NCBI RefSeq assembly: GCF_000513135.1
Contig: NZ_BAUV01000009.1
Location: 62,001-126,000, forward strand
Length of the DNA stretch: 64,000 nt
Origin: Halalkalibacter akibai JCM 9157
GTDB lineage: Bacteria; Bacillota; Bacilli; Bacillales; Bacillaceae_D
Reading direction: 5' to 3'
Shown here: one piece after another, positions 63,084 through 64,000 of the stretch
Position numbering within the stretch: the stretch's first letter is position 1
Layout: each line of letters begins with the position of its first letter
Translations under genes and position numbers: made by a program
The notes under the pieces: generated by a model
Seen by the model: the letters and a program-made list of their open reading frames with translations, nothing else
Databases searched by the model: none
Told to the model about the DNA's origin: nothing

Positions 63084-63527
63084 ATGGAAGCGACGCATTA
63101 TGACGATTTATCAATTTATGTACCTAAAAATCAATTAGATAAATTAATTACCAAAGTGCAAGAAGACCAATATCGAATCTTCTGGGGGTTCAATAAAGGA
63201 AATATGATTCTTAATATTTATAATAGTGAAGTGAATAATAAATTAATATTTAAAAGACATAAAGGGTATTTGGAGTTAATTGAAGCTAAATTAAAATGTG
63301 AAAGTGTATTAAGAGTATTAGATCATGATATTGCATTTACAGATCAAGTTGCATTACAAACAAAGGAAGATCTAAAACGTGATTCAGATGCAGTCTATCG
63401 TGAAATTGACTATTTCTTAATGGAACTAGCTCACTTTAAGAAGCGCGACGACCATCAAGCGGTTGAAAATATTAAAAAGAAGTTACATGAGCTTACAGAG
63501 GAGTGGAAACAACTAGGAAAGTCATGA
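63084..63527 (+). CDS. Uncharacterised soluble protein
   Basis: A 147-residue hydrophilic protein. The first half is mixed ('DLSIYVPKNQLDKLITKVQE', 'YRIFWGFNKGNMILNIYN'); the second half is a long helical region with 'AVYREIDYFLMELAHFKKRD' and 'IKKKLHELTEEWKQLGKS'. No family recognised. ATG 63084 is preceded by GAGGGG; a GTG at 63075 is less well spaced. Confidence 0.65.
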   Translation: MEATHYDDLSIYVPKNQLDKLITKVQEDQYRIFWGFNKGNMILNIYNSEVNNKLIFKRHKGYLELIEAKLKCESVLRVLDHDIAFTDQVALQTKEDLKRDSDAVYREIDYFLMELAHFKKRDDHQAVENIKKKLHELTEEWKQLGKS

Positions 63528-63532
63528 TACGA

Positions 63533-63577
63533 TAAAACCACTTAGAAAGGAACAATAACTTTCTAGGTGGTTTTTTG
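63533..63577 (+). terminator. Terminator before the M42 peptidase gene
   Basis: AAAACCACTTAGAAAG pairs with CTTTCTAGGTGGTTTT with one mismatch; six T follow. Confidence 0.9.
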
Positions 63578-63610
63578 ACTAAATGGACTAAGCGGAAAGT
63601 AGGGAAAGAT

Positions 63611-64000
63611 TTGCTTGAACTTCTTAAGAAATTAACCAATCTTCATGGTCCGTGTGGGTATGAGCAACCTGTATCCAAATGGATTAAAGAGATGATGATA
63701 CCTTTAGTAGACGAAGTAAATGTAGATTCACTTGGTAATGTGGTGGCCAAGAAAAAGGGTTTAAAACTTGGTAAGACAACTATTATTACAGCTCATATGG
63801 ATGAAATAGGATTTATTGTTAAAAAAATTGAAAAAAATGGTTTAATTCGTTTTGAGAAGTTAGGTGGACATGATGATCGGATCTTACTCGCACAAAAAGT
63901 CCAGATAAGAACGAAAGGTGGACTTATAACTGGAGTCATCGGAACGATTTCAGCTCATTACGCAAAATTTGATGATCCGAAAAAAGTTAGGAATCACAGG
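63611..64000 (+). CDS. M42-family metallo-aminopeptidase, N-terminal part (cut by window edge)
   Basis: The frame runs off the right edge with no stop. The visible 130 residues match M42 glutamyl aminopeptidase/endoglucanase-like proteins (YsdC, FrvX): 'LTNLHGPCGYEQPVSKWI', 'VDSLGNVVAKKKG', the first zinc-ligand histidine and aspartate in 'TAHMDEIGFIVKKIEKNG' and 'KLGGHDDRILLAQKVQI'. These cytosolic dodecameric enzymes trim peptides. The start is uncertain: TTG 63611 follows AGGG at 6 bases, and the frame is open back to a TTG at 63575 within the preceding terminator. Confidence 0.85.
   Translation, partial: MLELLKKLTNLHGPCGYEQPVSKWIKEMMIPLVDEVNVDSLGNVVAKKKGLKLGKTTIITAHMDEIGFIVKKIEKNGLIRFEKLGGHDDRILLAQKVQIRTKGGLITGVIGTISAHYAKFDDPKKVRNHR

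Noticed and set aside
1-64000. Search for CRISPR arrays, tRNA or rRNA genes, and transposases
   Set aside because: No regularly spaced repeats, no cloverleaf or rRNA-like sequence, and no transposase or integrase motifs were noticed.

Overview
The window is a low-GC chromosomal segment of an endospore-forming member of the Bacillaceae. The evidence is gene order and family membership. The left part keeps the Bacillus subtilis order dinG-ypmA-ypmB-aspB-asnS-dnaD-nth-ypoC, then recU-ponA, yppC, sspM and yppE. Sporulation genes are spread through the window: sspM with a sigma-G-type promoter, racA, a Spo0E-like phosphatase, a YhcN/YlaJ lipoprotein and kapB. A probable ectoine-degradation locus and a strongly acidic PonA tail suggest a halotolerant or alkaliphilic relative, but this is inference. 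No tRNA, rRNA, CRISPR array, phage or transposase gene was seen.

Layout. 1-10.9 kb: replication/repair, Asp/Asn metabolism and a dynamin-like protein (DynA) split in two. 10.9-16.7 kb: PonA and RecU on the minus strand, then YppC, SspM, RacA and YppE. 16.7-25.4 kb: TRIC-like membrane protein, IlvA, CheV, YitT-type membrane protein, NlpC/P60 hydrolase, PfpI, RNase Z, and a thiol-redox group (YusE-like thioredoxin, bacilliredoxin BrxA, redoxin). 25.4-33.7 kb: phosphoesterase, YpgR, a small acidic protein, YdbS/YdbT, then a minus-strand block with an MBL hydrolase and a TelA-containing pair. 33.7-40.7 kb: a gene-poor gap and glutamate synthase gltA-gltB. 40.9-43.1 kb: YpjP, small membrane proteins, KapB. 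43.1-51.0 kb: a PucR-type regulator divergent from a five-gene operon ending in an ectoine hydrolase (DoeA) homologue. 51.0-53.8 kb: EamA transporter and acyl-CoA ligase. 53.9-55.3 kb: dapA under a clear lysine riboswitch, and a small Spo0E-like gene. 55.5-64 kb: YhcN-type lipoprotein, another lipoprotein, EmrE-type transporter, DUF523/DUF1722 protein, cold-shock protein preceded by a possible structured RNA, PbpC-type transpeptidase, and the start of an M42 peptidase.

Two points dominate. First, ten genes are interrupted by frameshifts, most of them explained by one missing base, and these include normally important genes (aspB, ponA twice, gltA). DynA may be an eleventh case. This looks more like uncorrected indel errors in the sequence than gene decay, so affected genes are given their full extent. 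Second, the 43-51 kb operon combines DoeA, an M20 deacetylase and an aldehyde dehydrogenase (ectoine to aspartate logic) with a homoserine dehydrogenase and a Cys/Met-family PLP enzyme, and has no recognisable diaminobutyrate transaminase. It may be a variant ectoine-degradation route and is the best candidate here for undescribed biology.
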